Shown here one piece after another: positions 52,816 to 63,895 of a stretch of 64,000 bases of DNA (positions are counted from its first letter, which is position 1; each line of letters starts with the position of its first letter). Source of the stretch: Stomoxys calcitrans (lineage: Eukaryota > Arthropoda > Insecta > Diptera > Muscidae); assembly GCF_963082655.1 (NCBI RefSeq), contig NC_081553.1, positions 184,539,695 to 184,603,694 of the forward strand, in the 5' to 3' direction. The translations under genes and the position numbers were made by a program. A model generated the notes under the pieces. It did not search any database and was not told the DNA's origin. It saw nothing but the letters and a program-made list of their open reading frames with translations.

Positions 52816-54253
52816 CATGAGATTTTTCAACAAAAAAAAATTAAATTAAAGATAAATTTGCATGAAATTTTCCGACAAAACTTTTATAAAAGTTTCTCTA
52901 ACGACAAAATTTTAATGAGATTTTCTCCAAGAACAAAAAATTCTATTTCTCTTAAATAACATCAATTCTGTGTTCCCCCATTTCCCCTACTAATGAATCC
53001 CATTTAGTGCTTTACATCATAACATATCAACATCAAAAACAAAATAAATAAAATATAATAATTCGGTATTGTGAATATTGAAACATTGAATGCCATGGCA
53101 TACACACTCAAAATTATTCCTGATAATGAGGGAAATGCATACTCATGTGCATCTCACATTCATGCAATGCAATGCAATTCCAACAGCATCCTTCGATATT
53201 CCCACGGCAATATACACACACACACACACATACCATTACACCTCTTCATGTAATTATTTATGCTTCAATAACATGAACACATTTATGTGGAAAATGAAAA
53301 ATAATTAAAAATGTTTAAAATTTGTAAAGCGTACATGTTATGTGTGCCATTGTGTCAGTTTGCAAATTCAAAATCTCTTCACAAATGCCATAAACAAGTG
53401 ATGGAGTAGCTCCCCAAAAGGTCTACCCCCAGCATACCCATTGCGGCCATTATTATTATTTATTTTAATTTAGTTGTAAATGGACATTTATTTACATTTA
53501 TCTCTATTTACTCATTTAGTGGCATTATCATTAAATAGACTCTTAAATATTCCCATAAATTTATATTATTAGTTATTTTAGCATTTTAGCATTTCAGTTT
53601 TATGTTTTTGGTTTTGTTTTCGTTTAGCTGAGTTTGCTGTTTCCGTTTGACTAGCTGCTTGGCTGTGGAACTATTTAACATTGCCATTAGTTAACATGAC
53701 AGTGATGGCTGACAGAGATCCACCTACTGTTGCTACCTCCTTTCATTTCGTTTCCTCCCCCCGCCCCCCAAAAACGTTTAGATCAGATATTGTGGAGATT
53801 GGCTCATGGGATTTGGGGGTTGGAGGGGTGGATAAGTGTTGTTGCACACTCATCTATCTGTCAGTTGCAATTATGCATTTTCAAATACTTTTCAGCGCTC
53901 GCCTGGGACAGGGGTAAGTAACTCAGAGAAGTGTTACAGCAAAAAATGGCAAACGGAAACGTGTAAAAACTGCAACATTTCGCATTTTTTTTGCTTCTAT
54001 CACCCAGGCATTTGTTAGCAGAATGTTAATTGACATCTTAAGATTCTTTTGTCTCTTGACTTTTTGCTATCCTTGCCACCATGGCGGATTAAGGGGCTGA
54101 ATGGCACCTTTTACAGTGCTGGGGTGGCAGACTACAAACAAGGGCGTACAAAATTTCCATGAGATGTTCTCTAAAGAGAAAATTTCATGAAAACTTTGAG
54201 TTTAGAGAAAAATTCATGGAAATTTGATCTTTAAAGAAAATTTGTCTGGCCCA
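52816..54253. other. No gene recognised; short dispersed repeats
   Basis: Near 52,830-52,945 and again at 54,140-54,245 there are loose repeats of ~35 bp (AAATTTCATGAAAACTTTGA, TTTAGAGAAAAATTCATGGA); a third set is at 59,050-59,190. A (CA)n run is at 53,213-53,230. Open frames at 53,071-53,308 and 53,681-53,921 have no recognised motif. Confidence 0.45.
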
Positions 54254-54295
54254 CGCGAGACACCACACAGGCTGGAACTTTGAGCCCCGACTTGT

Positions 54296-55345
54296 GTGGT
54301 GTTCTTCGCTATCACTGGAAGCTTGGCTAAGAGCTACCGTCCACAGGTTGCGGACTACCTGGCACCAGTGTCGACTGGAATGAGGGCATTCGCGATTCGA
54401 TTTCCTGAGAGGGATGAATGCAGGGTTAATGGTGTACTTGAAGAGGATGAGTCCTCGATCTACACAGATGGCTCCAAAATAGAGTCAGGGACTGGATTGG
54501 GGGTCTATTCTGATGCACTCAATATCAGTATGTCTCTGAGACTGCCGGACGAGTTTACGGTCTTTCAGGCAGAGGTCTGTGCCATTGCAGTGGCCGTAAG
54601 AGAAATTCTGGTAAATGTGAACAGTATGGCGGCGCTCAAGACCTTAGGGTCGAGGATGGTGAGGTCGAGATGCGTGGCGTATTGTTTGGACTCCCTGGAT
54701 AGGTTCTGAAGGCGGTAAGACATCGATCTACACAAATAGCTCCAAGATGGAGTCAGGGACTGGATTGAGAGACTACTCTGATGCACTCAATATCAGTATG
54801 TCGCTGAGACTGCCGGACGAGTAAACGGTCTTTCAGGCAGAGGTCTGTGCCATTACAGTGGCCACAAGAGAAATTCTGGCAAAGGACTTACCGCCCTCGA
54901 AATACCTTGATCTACCCAGATGGTTTCAAGATGGAGTCAAGGACTGAATTGGGGGTCTACTCTGATGCACTTAATATCAGTATGTCTTTGAGACTGCCGG
55001 ACGACTATACGGTCTTTTCAGGCAGAAATCTGTGCCTTTTCAGTGGCAGCAAGAGAAATTCTGGCAAAGGACTTACCGCCCTCAAAACTCAGAATTTATG
55101 TGAACAGTATGGCGGCGTTCAAGGCCTTAGGGTTGAGGATGGTGAGGTTGAGATGCGTGGCGGATTGTTTGGAGTCCCTGAATAAGTTACGGGCCCACGA
55201 TGTGACGCTGCCATGGGTTCCTTGGCATGAGGGGATTCCAGGAAATGAGAGGGCGGACGAGTGCGCCAGGATGAGTTTGTTTGCGCCGGGCGGACCAATC
55301 ATCAGTCCTGCCTGCGTGCCATTTGTCGAGCTACTAAGGGGATGA
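54296..55345 (+). pseudogene. Family D RNase H with tripled N-terminal part
   Basis: RNase H removes RNA from the hybrid during replication. The block IYTDGSKIESGTGLGVYSDA ... LRLPDEFTVFQAEVCAIAVA starts at 54,457. A second copy (IYTNSSKMESGTGL) starts at 54,727 and a third (YPDGFKMESRTELG) at 54,911. The catalytic Asp of TDGSK is changed to Asn in the second copy. The first and third copies continue into VNSMAALKTLG and VNSMAAFKALG (usually DSxAA, so Asp is replaced). The last block VPWHEGIPGNERADECARM (55,210-55,275) is intact. Stops lie between copies. Confidence 0.8.
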
Positions 55346-55615
55346 CCAGGGCGGTGTCAGAGGCGTGGTGGGACTCGGTGGATGGTTACAAGACAGCAAA
55401 GGGGCTATGGACAGTCATCGAACGGACGAGGACGAAGGAGTTGCTGGCGTTCGATAAGAGGTCGAGGAGTATCTTGACTGGGATCATTACCGGACACAGT
55501 GCCATAGGCCGCATCGCGGCGCACATGGGTATACCGCACAATGACTTCTGTGGGAGTTGCCTCGATGAGGATTAGGGTGAGGAGGAGACTATTTAGCACT
55601 TGTGTGTTCTTGTCC
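55261..55615 (+). pseudogene. Family D C-terminal tail
   Basis: Reads GIITGHSAIGRIAAHMGIPH and NDFCGSCLDED followed by a stop, then EEETI.HLCVLVL: the C-x2-C...H type tail after RNase H. It parallels the family B tail at 18,448. Confidence 0.7.
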
Positions 55616-55929
55616 TGGTATGCAGAGACTTAGGCTCACCGTTCTGGGGAGCCGTTTCTTCTGTGATCTGGGTGCACTTGCGAACGTACCTCTGGCATGT
55701 CTCCTGAGGTTTGTTGAAGGAACAAGATGGTTCCGAGCTTATGGCACCCCCTAAGCTCCGGCGTAGGTATATCCTTGCTTCTTGGGGACGGGCGTTTCTT
55801 CAACCCCCGTTCCTGTTCTCCATTCCTCCTGTCTTTCTTTAATTTGTGTTTAACCTCTAGTCCGAGGTCTCACATATTCTTTCTCTTCCCTTTCTCTCTA
55901 CAGGGTACCACAATGGCCTTGCCTCCGAT

Positions 55930-56512
55930 TGAACTCACCTTTGGTGGGCAAGAAGAAACTTCCATAATGGATTGAGGATAACAGATTTCGCCGCGGTATT
56001 TTGCAGCACCAGATTTCAACATCGATTCACACGACCACATGGTTGTCATCCGATCAATATAAAAGAAACCAAATTGATCATGTTCTAATAGATGAAAGGC
56101 ATTCATTTAGCGTGTTAGATGTACGATCGAACCGAAGAGCAAACATAGATTCGGATCATTACCTTGTTGCAGCAAAGATTTGCACCCGTCTGACATTGGC
56201 GAGAAAAGTACGATCTGATTTTGCATGGAAGCTGGACATTGAAAAGCTGCAAACACAACAGATGGCAAGGGCATACTCCACTCGACTGACCCAACTACTT
56301 GATGGAAGCACTCCTTATTTCGATGATATAATGGCACAGCGGCAAACTATTGCCCACTCCATGGAAAATGGTGAGAAATCAGTACTTGGGTACCGGAAGC
56401 TTGGCCCAAGAAACTCATGGTACGAGCAGGAGTATGGAGATGCTACTGAAGCCAAGAATGCGGCATACAGAGCAACCCTGAATTCAGTAGCAAACACTAC
56501 ACTTTCATAAAA
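55930..56512 (+). pseudogene. RTE EEP endonuclease C-terminal half (RTE-3)
   Basis: Encodes NGLRITDFAA and then, in a second frame, TTWLSSDQYKRNQIDHVLID and RRANIDSDHYLVAAKI (SDH catalytic block). The linker follows (EYGDATEAKNAAYRATLNSV). It matches 6,231-7,040 of RTE-1 but has no SINE. The frame runs into the 31-bp satellite at 56,501 and the element resumes at 58,190. Confidence 0.8.
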
Positions 56513-57750
56513 CGAAGGGTACTAAAACTGCATTTTGAAAGTGTACTAAAACTACCGATTTGTAAAGGAAAGTGTACTAAAGCTACCGTTTCATAAGGGA
56601 AAGTGTACTTAACCTACCCTTTCATAAGAGAAAGTGTACTAAAACTAACCCCTTCTTAAGAGAAAGTGTACTAAAACTAACATTTCACAAGAAAAAGTGT
56701 ACTAAAACAAATTTTTCCTAGGGGAAAGTGTACTAAAATTACCATCTCATAAGGGAAAGTGTATTAAAACTACTCTCTCATAAGAAAAAGGTTACTTAAA
56801 CTACCCTTTCATAAAAGAAAGTGTACTAAAACTATCCTTTCATAAGGGAAAGTGTACCAAAACTACCCTTTTATAAAAGAAAGTGTACTAAAACTACTCT
56901 TTCACAATGAAAAGTGTACTAAATCCACCCATTCATAAGAGAAAGTGCACCAAAACTACACTATCAAAAGGGAAATTGTACTAAAACTACCCTTTCGTAA
57001 CGAAAAGTGTACTAAAACTACCCTTTCAAAGGGGAAAGCGCACTAAAACTAACTTTTCGTAAGGAAAAGTGTACTAAACCTATGCTTTCATAAGGAAAAG
57101 TGTACTAAAACTACCCTTTCATAAGGGAAAGTGTACTTAAACTACCGTTTCATAAGCGAAAGTACACTAAAACTACACTTTCATAAGCGAAAGTGTACTA
57201 AAAGCACCCTTTCAAAAAGGAAAGTGTACTAAAACCAACCTTTCATAAGAGAATGTGTACTAAAACGACCCTTTTACAAGAGAAAGTGTACTAAAACTAC
57301 CCTTTCATAAGATAAAGTGTACTAAAACTACCCTTTCGTAAGGAAAAGTATACTAAAACTACCCTTTCATTAGGAAAAGTGTACTATAACCACCCTTTCA
57401 TAAGGGAAAGTGTACTAAAGCTACCGTTTCATAAGCGAAAGTATACTAAAACTACGCTTTCATATGGGAAAGTGTACTAAAACTACCCTTTCATAAGGGA
57501 AAGTATACTAAAGCTACACTTTCATAAGAAAAAGTGTACTAAAACTACACTTTCAAAAAGGAAAGTGTACTAAAACTACTCTTTCATAAGAGAATGTGTA
57601 CTAAAACTACCCTTTTATAAGAGAAAGTGTACTAAAACTACCCTTTCACAAGGGAAAATGTACTAAAACTACCCTTAAGGGAAAGTTTATTTAATCTACC
57701 CTTTTATAAGGGAAAGTATACTAAAACTAAACGTTCATAAAGGAAAATCT
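56501..57750. repeat. 31-bp satellite, about 40 copies, inside RTE-3
   Basis: The monomer reads AAAACTACCCTTTCATAAGG followed by GAAAGTGTACT. CCCTTTC recurs at 57,300, 57,331 and 57,362, fixing the period at 31. Each unit has a small CCCTT-TCAT-AAGGG inverted repeat. Copies differ by a few bases. RTE sequence lies on both sides (linker left of it; linker and RT start from 58,190). Confidence 0.9.
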
Positions 57751-58189
57751 GCAAAAACCATTTATGGAAGATAATCTCCAGATTTTTAGCCAAAACTAAA
57801 CTAAAAAAGCAAGATTGAATCAAGGAATACATCTGCAAACTTGGTGTAAGAAATTGCAGAAAAAGTGCATACAACCAAAGAGCTTAGAATTTATTTGGTT
57901 TGGCCATGAAAATAATAGATTCTGCCTTGACCTTCCTAAGAAGGAAGACAATAGTATGGATAGTTTAATTTTCGCTTCATAGCCACTCTACACAAACTGT
58001 AAAGAAAAAAAATGTAAGAAAATAGTTTTAGCCCCTCTGTCAGTCTGTCCAAGTTAGTTTGTGTACAAAATACGGGACGATATTCCAATCCGATAATTTT
58101 CAAGCATTTTTTTTAACCCAGATATTTTTTGTCCTAGAAACGACGCTTTGTCAACGCTGCGAAGCGCAGAAAGACCGCATATAAAAGGG
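57751..58189. other. Spacer with an old Helitron-like remnant
   Basis: The piece 58,035-58,165 (CTGTCAGTCTGTCCAAGTTA, ATCCGATAATTTTCAAGCA, TTTTTTGTCCTAGAAACGAC) parallels the F3 head (CTGTCCATGTTAATTTGTGT, CATCCGATCGTCTTCAAAT, CGGCCTAGAGACGAAGCC). The rest is not recognised. Confidence 0.5.
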
Positions 58190-59045
58190 AATCGAGTAGA
58201 GTGGTCTAAAGGCCAAAACAGAATGAGCCGGATGAAGGAGAGGTATCGGGAGAAAATAAGATAGAAGAAGCGTTTATTCCGCAGAAAGAAGAAGGAAATG
58301 GAAAGACATGAGTGTGAGCGAATTGAGATGTACAGGGGTCAGAAAGTCCGGAAATTCTACCAAAGAATTAATCATTTAACCAATGGCTTTGGTGCAGGCA
58401 CATTATACTGCAAAGACAAAGAAGGAAATCTGGATAGCAAGCTGAGGATATGGAAATAACATTTTGCCCAACGGCTAGTTCCGACTATGGCGGCGAAGGG
58501 TACCGCAGAACCAATACCGGATGATGGTATAGAATGTTTACCACCTAATTAGAATGAGGTCCAAATAGCAGTGAAGAACAACAAAGCAGCAGGAGCCCAT
58601 GGGTTGCCCGCTGAACTATTTTAGACCGGAGGCGACACGCTGATAAGGCGTATGCATCAGCTTATCTGCGCAATCTGGCCAGAATAACGTATAGCCTATG
58701 ATTGGAACCTCAGCATACTATGTCCCGTACACAAGAAAGAAGACAAGACGGAATGTGCCAACTACAGAGGAAAAGGCTCCTACTCATCACATACAAGATA
58801 CTCTCGAGCGTACTATGCGAAAGATTAAAACCTAAAGTCAATGAGATAATTGGACCCTGTATCAATGCGGCTTTAGACCAGGTAAATCCATCATAGACCA
58901 GATATTCACACTGCGCCAAATCCTGGATGAGACCCGAGAAGGACAAATCAACACCTAACATATCTTTGTTGACTACAAAGACGCTTTCGACAGCCCTTAC
59001 GTCCAGAGGTATTTCATGTCTGAGTTTGGTATCCCAGCAAAAGCT
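58190..59045 (+). pseudogene. RTE linker and RT N-terminus (RTE-3 continued)
   Basis: Basic linker (RLFRRKKKEMERHECERIEM, GQKVRKFYQRINHLTNGFGA) followed by KDKEGNLDSKLRIW, KNNKAAGAHGLPAELF, and WNLSILCPVHKK-like segments in shifted frames, then FRPGKSIIDQIFTLRQILDE and DYKDAFDS. It ends at SEFGIPAKA. Only one copy of the linker is present, so it serves as the reference for the triplication at 5.2-6.2 kb. Stops and frame changes are present. Confidence 0.8.
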
Positions 59046-59190
59046 CTGCTGGATGAGAAAATTTTATGGAAATTTTGTCTTAAGAGAAAATTACAGGAAA
59101 TTTTGACCTTAGAGAATATTTCATGGAAATTATGTCTTTAGAGAAATAAAATAATCTATTAAGACAAAATTTCCATGAAATGTTCCTCTA
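59046..59190. repeat. Degenerate ~35-bp repeats (AAATTTTGTCTTTAGAGAAAA type)
   Basis: Three to four loose copies of AAATTTTGTCTTAAGAGAAA / TTTCATGGAAATTATGTC, the last in inverted orientation (AAGACAAAATTTCCATGAAA). Related words occur near 52,830 and 54,150. Confidence 0.55.
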
Positions 59191-59779
59191 TTATTATACG
59201 TTCCTCAGGATATCCCAACTTCTTAAAAACTCCCTTTCTCCATACTTTCTTCCAATTCCCACGCCAATGCCATTAGATCGTTCGTTTTTTTTTTTTTTTT
59301 TCTTTATTTCTCTAGGATTGCCTTGCAATGGATGCAAATTAGTCAGACATGTTTGAAATTCGACTCTGGCCAAAAGGGAAATGTAATATGTAAATTAACA
59401 CCAAACGACATGATTGCAAAGACAGGCAGACGGACAGACATGCTTGTGATGCCATGCATTAACATTGTCTAAGTTGCCTAATATGTGCAAATGTCTATGT
59501 GTGTGTGTGTGTGTGTTTGTGTCCACATTAGCATTGTTTTATTGGGCATGCCATAACATTTTCGTTTATTTTCTTTGTATGCAAATGGATTTGTCTGTTA
59601 TCACAAATAATGACCATTTATGGTGCCAAATTCCATTCATACAGCATACAATGTTGCCGATTGATTAGTTATCGGACAAGTGTACTGAATTTATTTGCAA
59701 TTGTTGGTGAATCACTAACCTGGAAAAAAGAAAAGAAACCAAAGACCTTGACATCTATTTGTAACAGATAGGCTAGCCA
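59191..59779. other. No gene recognised
   Basis: A T run (59,285-59,301) and a (GT)n run (59,498-59,516). No coding signal. Confidence 0.5.
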
Positions 59780-61010
59780 AATATGGTTATACTTAGGGTG
59801 GCGTGATCATCGAAAGGGTGTTAGAAGTGGCATACGACTGGCGTTTTAATGTTAACTCAGGGAAAACTGAATTCTGTCTGTTCACTAGGATGATGAGGGT
59901 GGGCCAATTTGAGGTTCAACGTTTCCTCAAGGGGAAGATTTCAAAGATTTTAGAGTGATTTTGGAAAACTTCTCAAAAGGCTCACAAATGTTTGACGCCA
60001 TCTAGACAGCCGTAGGTTCGAAATGGGGCATGAATTCTAGGAAAGTCTGCGGGCTCTACAGGAACGTGATTCGACTATCAATTACTTACGCCTCAATAAT
60101 TTGGTGGACTACAATGGAGAAAATGTGCAACAAAAGAACAATACAATAGGTTCAGAGAGCATGTTTTTTTGACATAGGAGGGGTCATGAGAATGATGCCA
60201 ACTAAGGCACTGGATACTATTCTAGATATCCGTCCCACTGTCATAGAGATTAAATAATACACAGCCATTGCGGTAACGAGATTTAAGGCGATAAGAGAGA
60301 AATCATACCTGGATGGTTTGGAAAAGGTTTCTGCTCGGATATCTCAAACGACATTTGAGGTCGAGTGAAAGGCACCGCTGCCAGTGGCATTGCTGCTGCG
60401 GCACAGTTTTGGATTGATGGAATTCTGATATTGCCATCTAGCAATTCATGCTACTCGGATGGATCAAAGTGAGAGGACAGAATGGGCCTGGGGGTCTACC
60501 TAAAGACTGAGATCTGTTTTCAACTGTCTAACCATAATACGGTCCTTCAGCGAAAAACCGGACATTAAGGAATACGTGAGGTGTTATGGTGTCATGCGCG
60601 AAATTCAAGTATGAACATCTTTACGGTCTGTAAACTGGCCACCAGTGCCTTAACAACTAAAACCTAGGCCTCTCGGTCCTATGAGCCACAGAAGCGCATG
60701 CACCACTGCGATTCAATGCAACGGCAGGTACAATGACGAAAATTCCACAAGGGAATCCGGATTATTAGAAGATGAGGCTATTACTGAAAGGAAGTCGAAT
60801 GTTCTGTTTCATTACGGAACACATAGAACTAAGGTCGCACTCCTTCAGAATTGGTGTGGCAAGCGATAGCGTGTGTTGGACATGGGGGTACGAAGATGAG
60901 ACGTTGGAACATTTCCGATGTCAATGCCCGGCTTATGTAGCTAACCAACTCCGGCACTTGGGTGCGTATACGATACGAGTCTTTAACTACCACTGCGCTA
61001 CCCGTTCTCA
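59780..61010 (+). pseudogene. RNase H-bearing non-LTR retrotransposon, family C (decayed)
   Basis: Successive frames give the end of RT (VNSGKTEFCLFTR), the thumb (LSITYASIIWWTTMEKMC), MPTKALDTILDI, an RNase H start (CYSDGSK...GLGVYLKTEI), a later block (NIFTVCKLATSAL; Asp of TDSKLA lost) and a tail (VCWTWGYEDETLEHFRCQCP). Order and tail are those of I/Loa-type elements. The ORF is broken by many stops. A minus-strand piece of the same family is at 49,309-49,640. Confidence 0.75.
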
Positions 61011-61084
61011 AACCTAACAAAAACCTCCAACCGAAGGCAATGGTGACATATACATTTGGTAGAAAAAAACATTTTTCCCAGCTG

Positions 61085-62050
61085 TAGGTATTTGATAGTT
61101 GCGGTGGCGAGGATACCACCGAAATAAATCCTATTTATGGTATAGAATCTATACAGCGTAGTCAGAGGTTCACATTGCAGTACCTCAACATAAGAACTCC
61201 AAGGCAACTGGAGCCAATGGGTTGCAGCTGAACTGTTTGAGCCCGAAGGCAGCAAGCTGATGAGGTGTAAGCATTAGCTCGTCTATGCGATTTGGCTAGA
61301 AGAAGGCATACGCATTGATTGGAACCATAGCCATATTACAACAAGGCAGCAGGAACCTATGGGTTGCCAGCTGAACTAGTAAAGACTGGAGGCGACATGC
61401 TGATAAGATGTATACCACAGCTTGTCTGCACGATCAGGCTAGACAAACGCATACCCGATGTTTGGAACACGAAACGATGTTTGGAACAAGAAAGTAGACA
61501 AGACAGCATGTGCTCTTACAGAGAAATAAGTCTCTTTCTCATCAGATAAAACATGCTCTAGAGCGTACTGTGGGCAAATTTTTAAAATAGTCAACAAGAT
61601 TATTGGTCCCTATCAATGAGACGTAAGACTTGGTAAGTCCATTATAGATCAGATATTTATATTGCGCCAAATCCTGAAAAGACCCGAGAAGGACAGGTAA
61701 ACAATGACCATATCTTTTTTGACTACAAGACCGCTTTCGATTGCCCTATACATTCAAAGGTATTTTAAGCCATGTCTAAGTTTGGTATCCTTGTAGAGTT
61801 AATAAGACTGCAGGATGACGCTAGCTGACACACCTTCATCATTAAAAAAAGTACAGAATCTCCCCAAACCGTTCAATACCAAACGAGGTTTCAGCCAGGA
61901 AGATAGCTTAAGCGATCTATTTTAAATGCTGCTGGAGAAGATTATACAAAGTGCAGATATGTATAGGTATGGCACACTATTCACATAGAAGCACATGTTG
62001 CTAGCCTATGCCAATGGCATGGAGATAAAAAAAGTGATCGTAACCATGAG
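61085..62050 (+). pseudogene. RTE-type reverse transcriptase, second subfamily (RTE-4)
   Basis: Reads IVAVARIPPK, then RT-start text twice: NSKATGANGLQLNCLSPKAA-like at 61,195-61,330 and GAYGLPAELVKTGGDMLIRC from 61,340, a tandem duplication of ~140 bp. It continues with IPDVWN, YREISL, IIDQIFILRQILK, DYKTAFDCP, FNTKRGF and LLAYANGMEI (YADD box reduced to YANG). It joins family B text at about 62,050. Inactive, with many stops. Confidence 0.75.
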
Positions 62051-62371
62051 AACCTGGCACTTGGAAGGAGAGAATGTTTAATTTACTGAAGCGCAAAATA
62101 CCTGGGTGCTTTGCTGGACAGAAAATTTAATGTCAAATCAAGCTTCTTGGAAAGAGCAAGAAAAGCATCTCTTGCCCCATACACCTGCAAGAGAGCCATT
62201 GGCAAAAGTTGGGGGTTTAAGCCGCGCGTCATGCACTGGGTTTATACTAAAGTTGTCAGACCTATAATGCTATATGGTGTTGTGGTCCGGTGGACGACGC
62301 TTTAAAACTCCGCCTACTGTTCAATACTCAGCGGGATCCAAAGGATGGCTTATTTGTTCGTCGCAGCCGCA
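62051..62371 (+). pseudogene. Family B thumb segment (B3)
   Basis: The frame LDRKFNVKSSFLERARKASL, YTCKRAIGKSWGFKPRVMHW and VVRPIMLYGVVVRWTTL matches 16,911-17,140. After RIQRMAYLFV it switches directly to the EEP start of the same family. Confidence 0.8.
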
Positions 62372-63455
62372 TGGTCCGGTTTATACAGATAAATCTCCAT
62401 CATTGTTAGGTTGCTTCGGCTTCGGGGTTTTGACGTGGTCCTTATCAAGGAACCATGGGTGTGTGGGGGAGTGGTTCGGGGAAATGGTTCCGGGTACGGA
62501 ATTCTTAGTCCACGTGGACTCGTGGACTCAAGGGTACGGGGAATGGGAGACACAGAGCCTGTATTCTTGCAAAGAGAAGTCTAAATGTTTTTCTTCTTCC
62601 GTCGCTAAGCTGAAGATTTAGTAGAAGCCAGCCTTAAAATGGACAAGTCTCATTACTGGCTGGTTTTCTTATACGTGGCACACGATTTAGAGATGCCGAC
62701 TTCAGACCTTAAGTCGCTGGTTGATGCCACTTCTGTAGGAAAGAAGAGCCTCATTGTAGGAAGTGATGCTAATGCACATAAACAGGTATGGGGAAGTTCG
62801 GATATCAACGAAAGGGGTGAGCTGCTTATCGGATATATTATAAGTTGCAATCAAGCAATTTGTAATAAAGGGGATAAACCGACCTTTCTAAAAGGAAGAG
62901 GCAGGAGGAGGTACTTGATATTACCTTCGTATCGGAAGATATAAGTGGAAGAATATGCGACTAGGATGTGTTGGATGACCACAGCTTCTCAGATCATCGT
63001 TATATGCGTTTCAGCCTTGGAGAAAATACTGCAGAAGTGGTCCCTCGGCTGAGCAGAAGAAGGGCGGATTGGGATAAATTTCGGCACAAATTCTGCACGT
63101 CTATCCCTTCTAGACCAGAAAAGAAGGTGGAAACTACGAATGATATAGACATAGTGGTCAGAATGACTCGCTTGTTTCAGCATGTCCCAGTGCGAAACCA
63201 AGGGGCAAAAAGCGACCGCCATGGTGGATCCCAGAACTGGTTGATCTAAGGAAGGACTGCAGAAAACTCTTCAACAGAGCGAAAGCCACATGAGCACCAC
63301 ACGATTGGAACATCCATAGAACAAATTCTGAGAAGAATTCTGTAGCCCCGTGGAGGATACATCTTAATCGTATCAGAGGTCAGAGAATGTATGGACAATG
63401 TCTAGTGAGAAAATACTAGAATTGCTCGTTGATACACATTTCCCGGAAAATTCTC
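62372..63455 (+). pseudogene. Family B EEP endonuclease (B3)
   Basis: Starts VRFIQINLHHC and continues FDVVLIKEPWVCG (catalytic Glu), MDKSHYWLVFLYVAHD, KSLIVGSDANAHKQVWGSSD and GYIISCNQAICNKGDKPTFL. In a second frame it reads VLDDHSFSDHRYMRFSLGEN (SDH block). A basic linker and EKILELLVDTHFPENS follow. Catalytic residues are mostly present, but at least two frame changes and several stops break it. The RT is missing; the 3' terminus follows at once. Confidence 0.8.
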
Positions 63456-63507
63456 TATAGTGGCATGGGGCGGATTACTATCCGCACCCTCTTTTCTACC
63501 TAACCTA
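63456..63507 (+). mobile_element. Non-LTR 3' terminus with CCTAACCTAACC tail
   Basis: AGTGGCATGGGGCGGATTAC and TACCTAACCTAACC repeat the 3' end seen at 10,781-10,834. It is attached here directly to the EEP-linker of B3, so RT and RNase H are deleted. Confidence 0.65.
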
Positions 63508-63895
63508 ACCTATATGGTTCCGATGTGTGGATACTGCCTAACGCAGACCAGGCGATATTTGTAATATTGTATACAGGGTGGCTGATGAAAGCCGCTACCA
63601 AAAAAAAATGTAATAACTTTTTTTCTATTTAATAATAATAATTTAATAATTAATTTAATTAATTAATTAATTAATTTAATTAATAATAATTTAATAATTA
63701 ATTTAATAATTTAATTTAACATGAATAAAAGAAAAATGTATTCCATACACCGAAAAAAAAATGTAGCAATATTCATCATTGTAGCAATATTCATCAGCCA
63801 CCCTGTATTAGAAAAAATTCTTTGTAAAATGTATGGACTTATCTGCTTGGATGCAGAATATCGGCATCGTATAAAACACAAGCCGAAAGACGACG
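63508..63895 (+). pseudogene. RTE thumb fragment split by a MITE (RTE-5)
   Basis: YGSDVWILPNADQAIFV before the MITE and EKILCKMYGLICLDAEYRHR after it correspond to YGSEAWVLVKADEAVLGVFE and RKILRKIYGPVCVNGEYRRR of RTE-1. The sequence differs enough to be a separate subfamily, probably the one at 61,085. Confidence 0.75.
63572..63807. mobile_element. Mariner-type MITE with CAGGGTGGCTGATGAA ends
   Basis: A 232-bp element (63,574-63,805) between TA sites. The terminal 16 bp CAGGGTGGCTGATGAA are a perfect inverted repeat. The inside is an A run and a (TTAA/TAAT)n tract (63,640-63,720). GGCTGATRA ends are usual for mariner transposons. It splits the RTE-5 fragment. Confidence 0.8.

Larger units (their letters stand above)
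54254..55760 (+). mobile_element. RNase H-bearing non-LTR retrotransposon, family D (3' part)
   Basis: GC-rich relative to its flanks. It contains the end of the RT-RNase H linker, an RNase H domain whose first part is present three times, then a C-terminal Cys/His tail. No RT or EEP remains. It ends near the TGGCACCCCCTAAGCTCC stretch; the exact 3' end is uncertain. Confidence 0.75.

Noticed and set aside
53681..54018. Small gene with CCCCCCGCCCCCC-rich start
   Set aside because: Three frames overlap in the same stretch, none with a recognised motif; likely chance.
55875..55993. Host 3' splice site and short exon (polypyrimidine tract, CAG, ATGGCC start)
   Set aside because: The acceptor-like TTCTCTCTACAG is convincing in isolation, but what follows is RTE endonuclease text and the preceding DNA is family D.
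56501..57750. CRISPR-like regular array
   Set aside because: The 31-bp units are directly abutting, with no unique spacers, and the context is a eukaryotic retrotransposon. It is a satellite.
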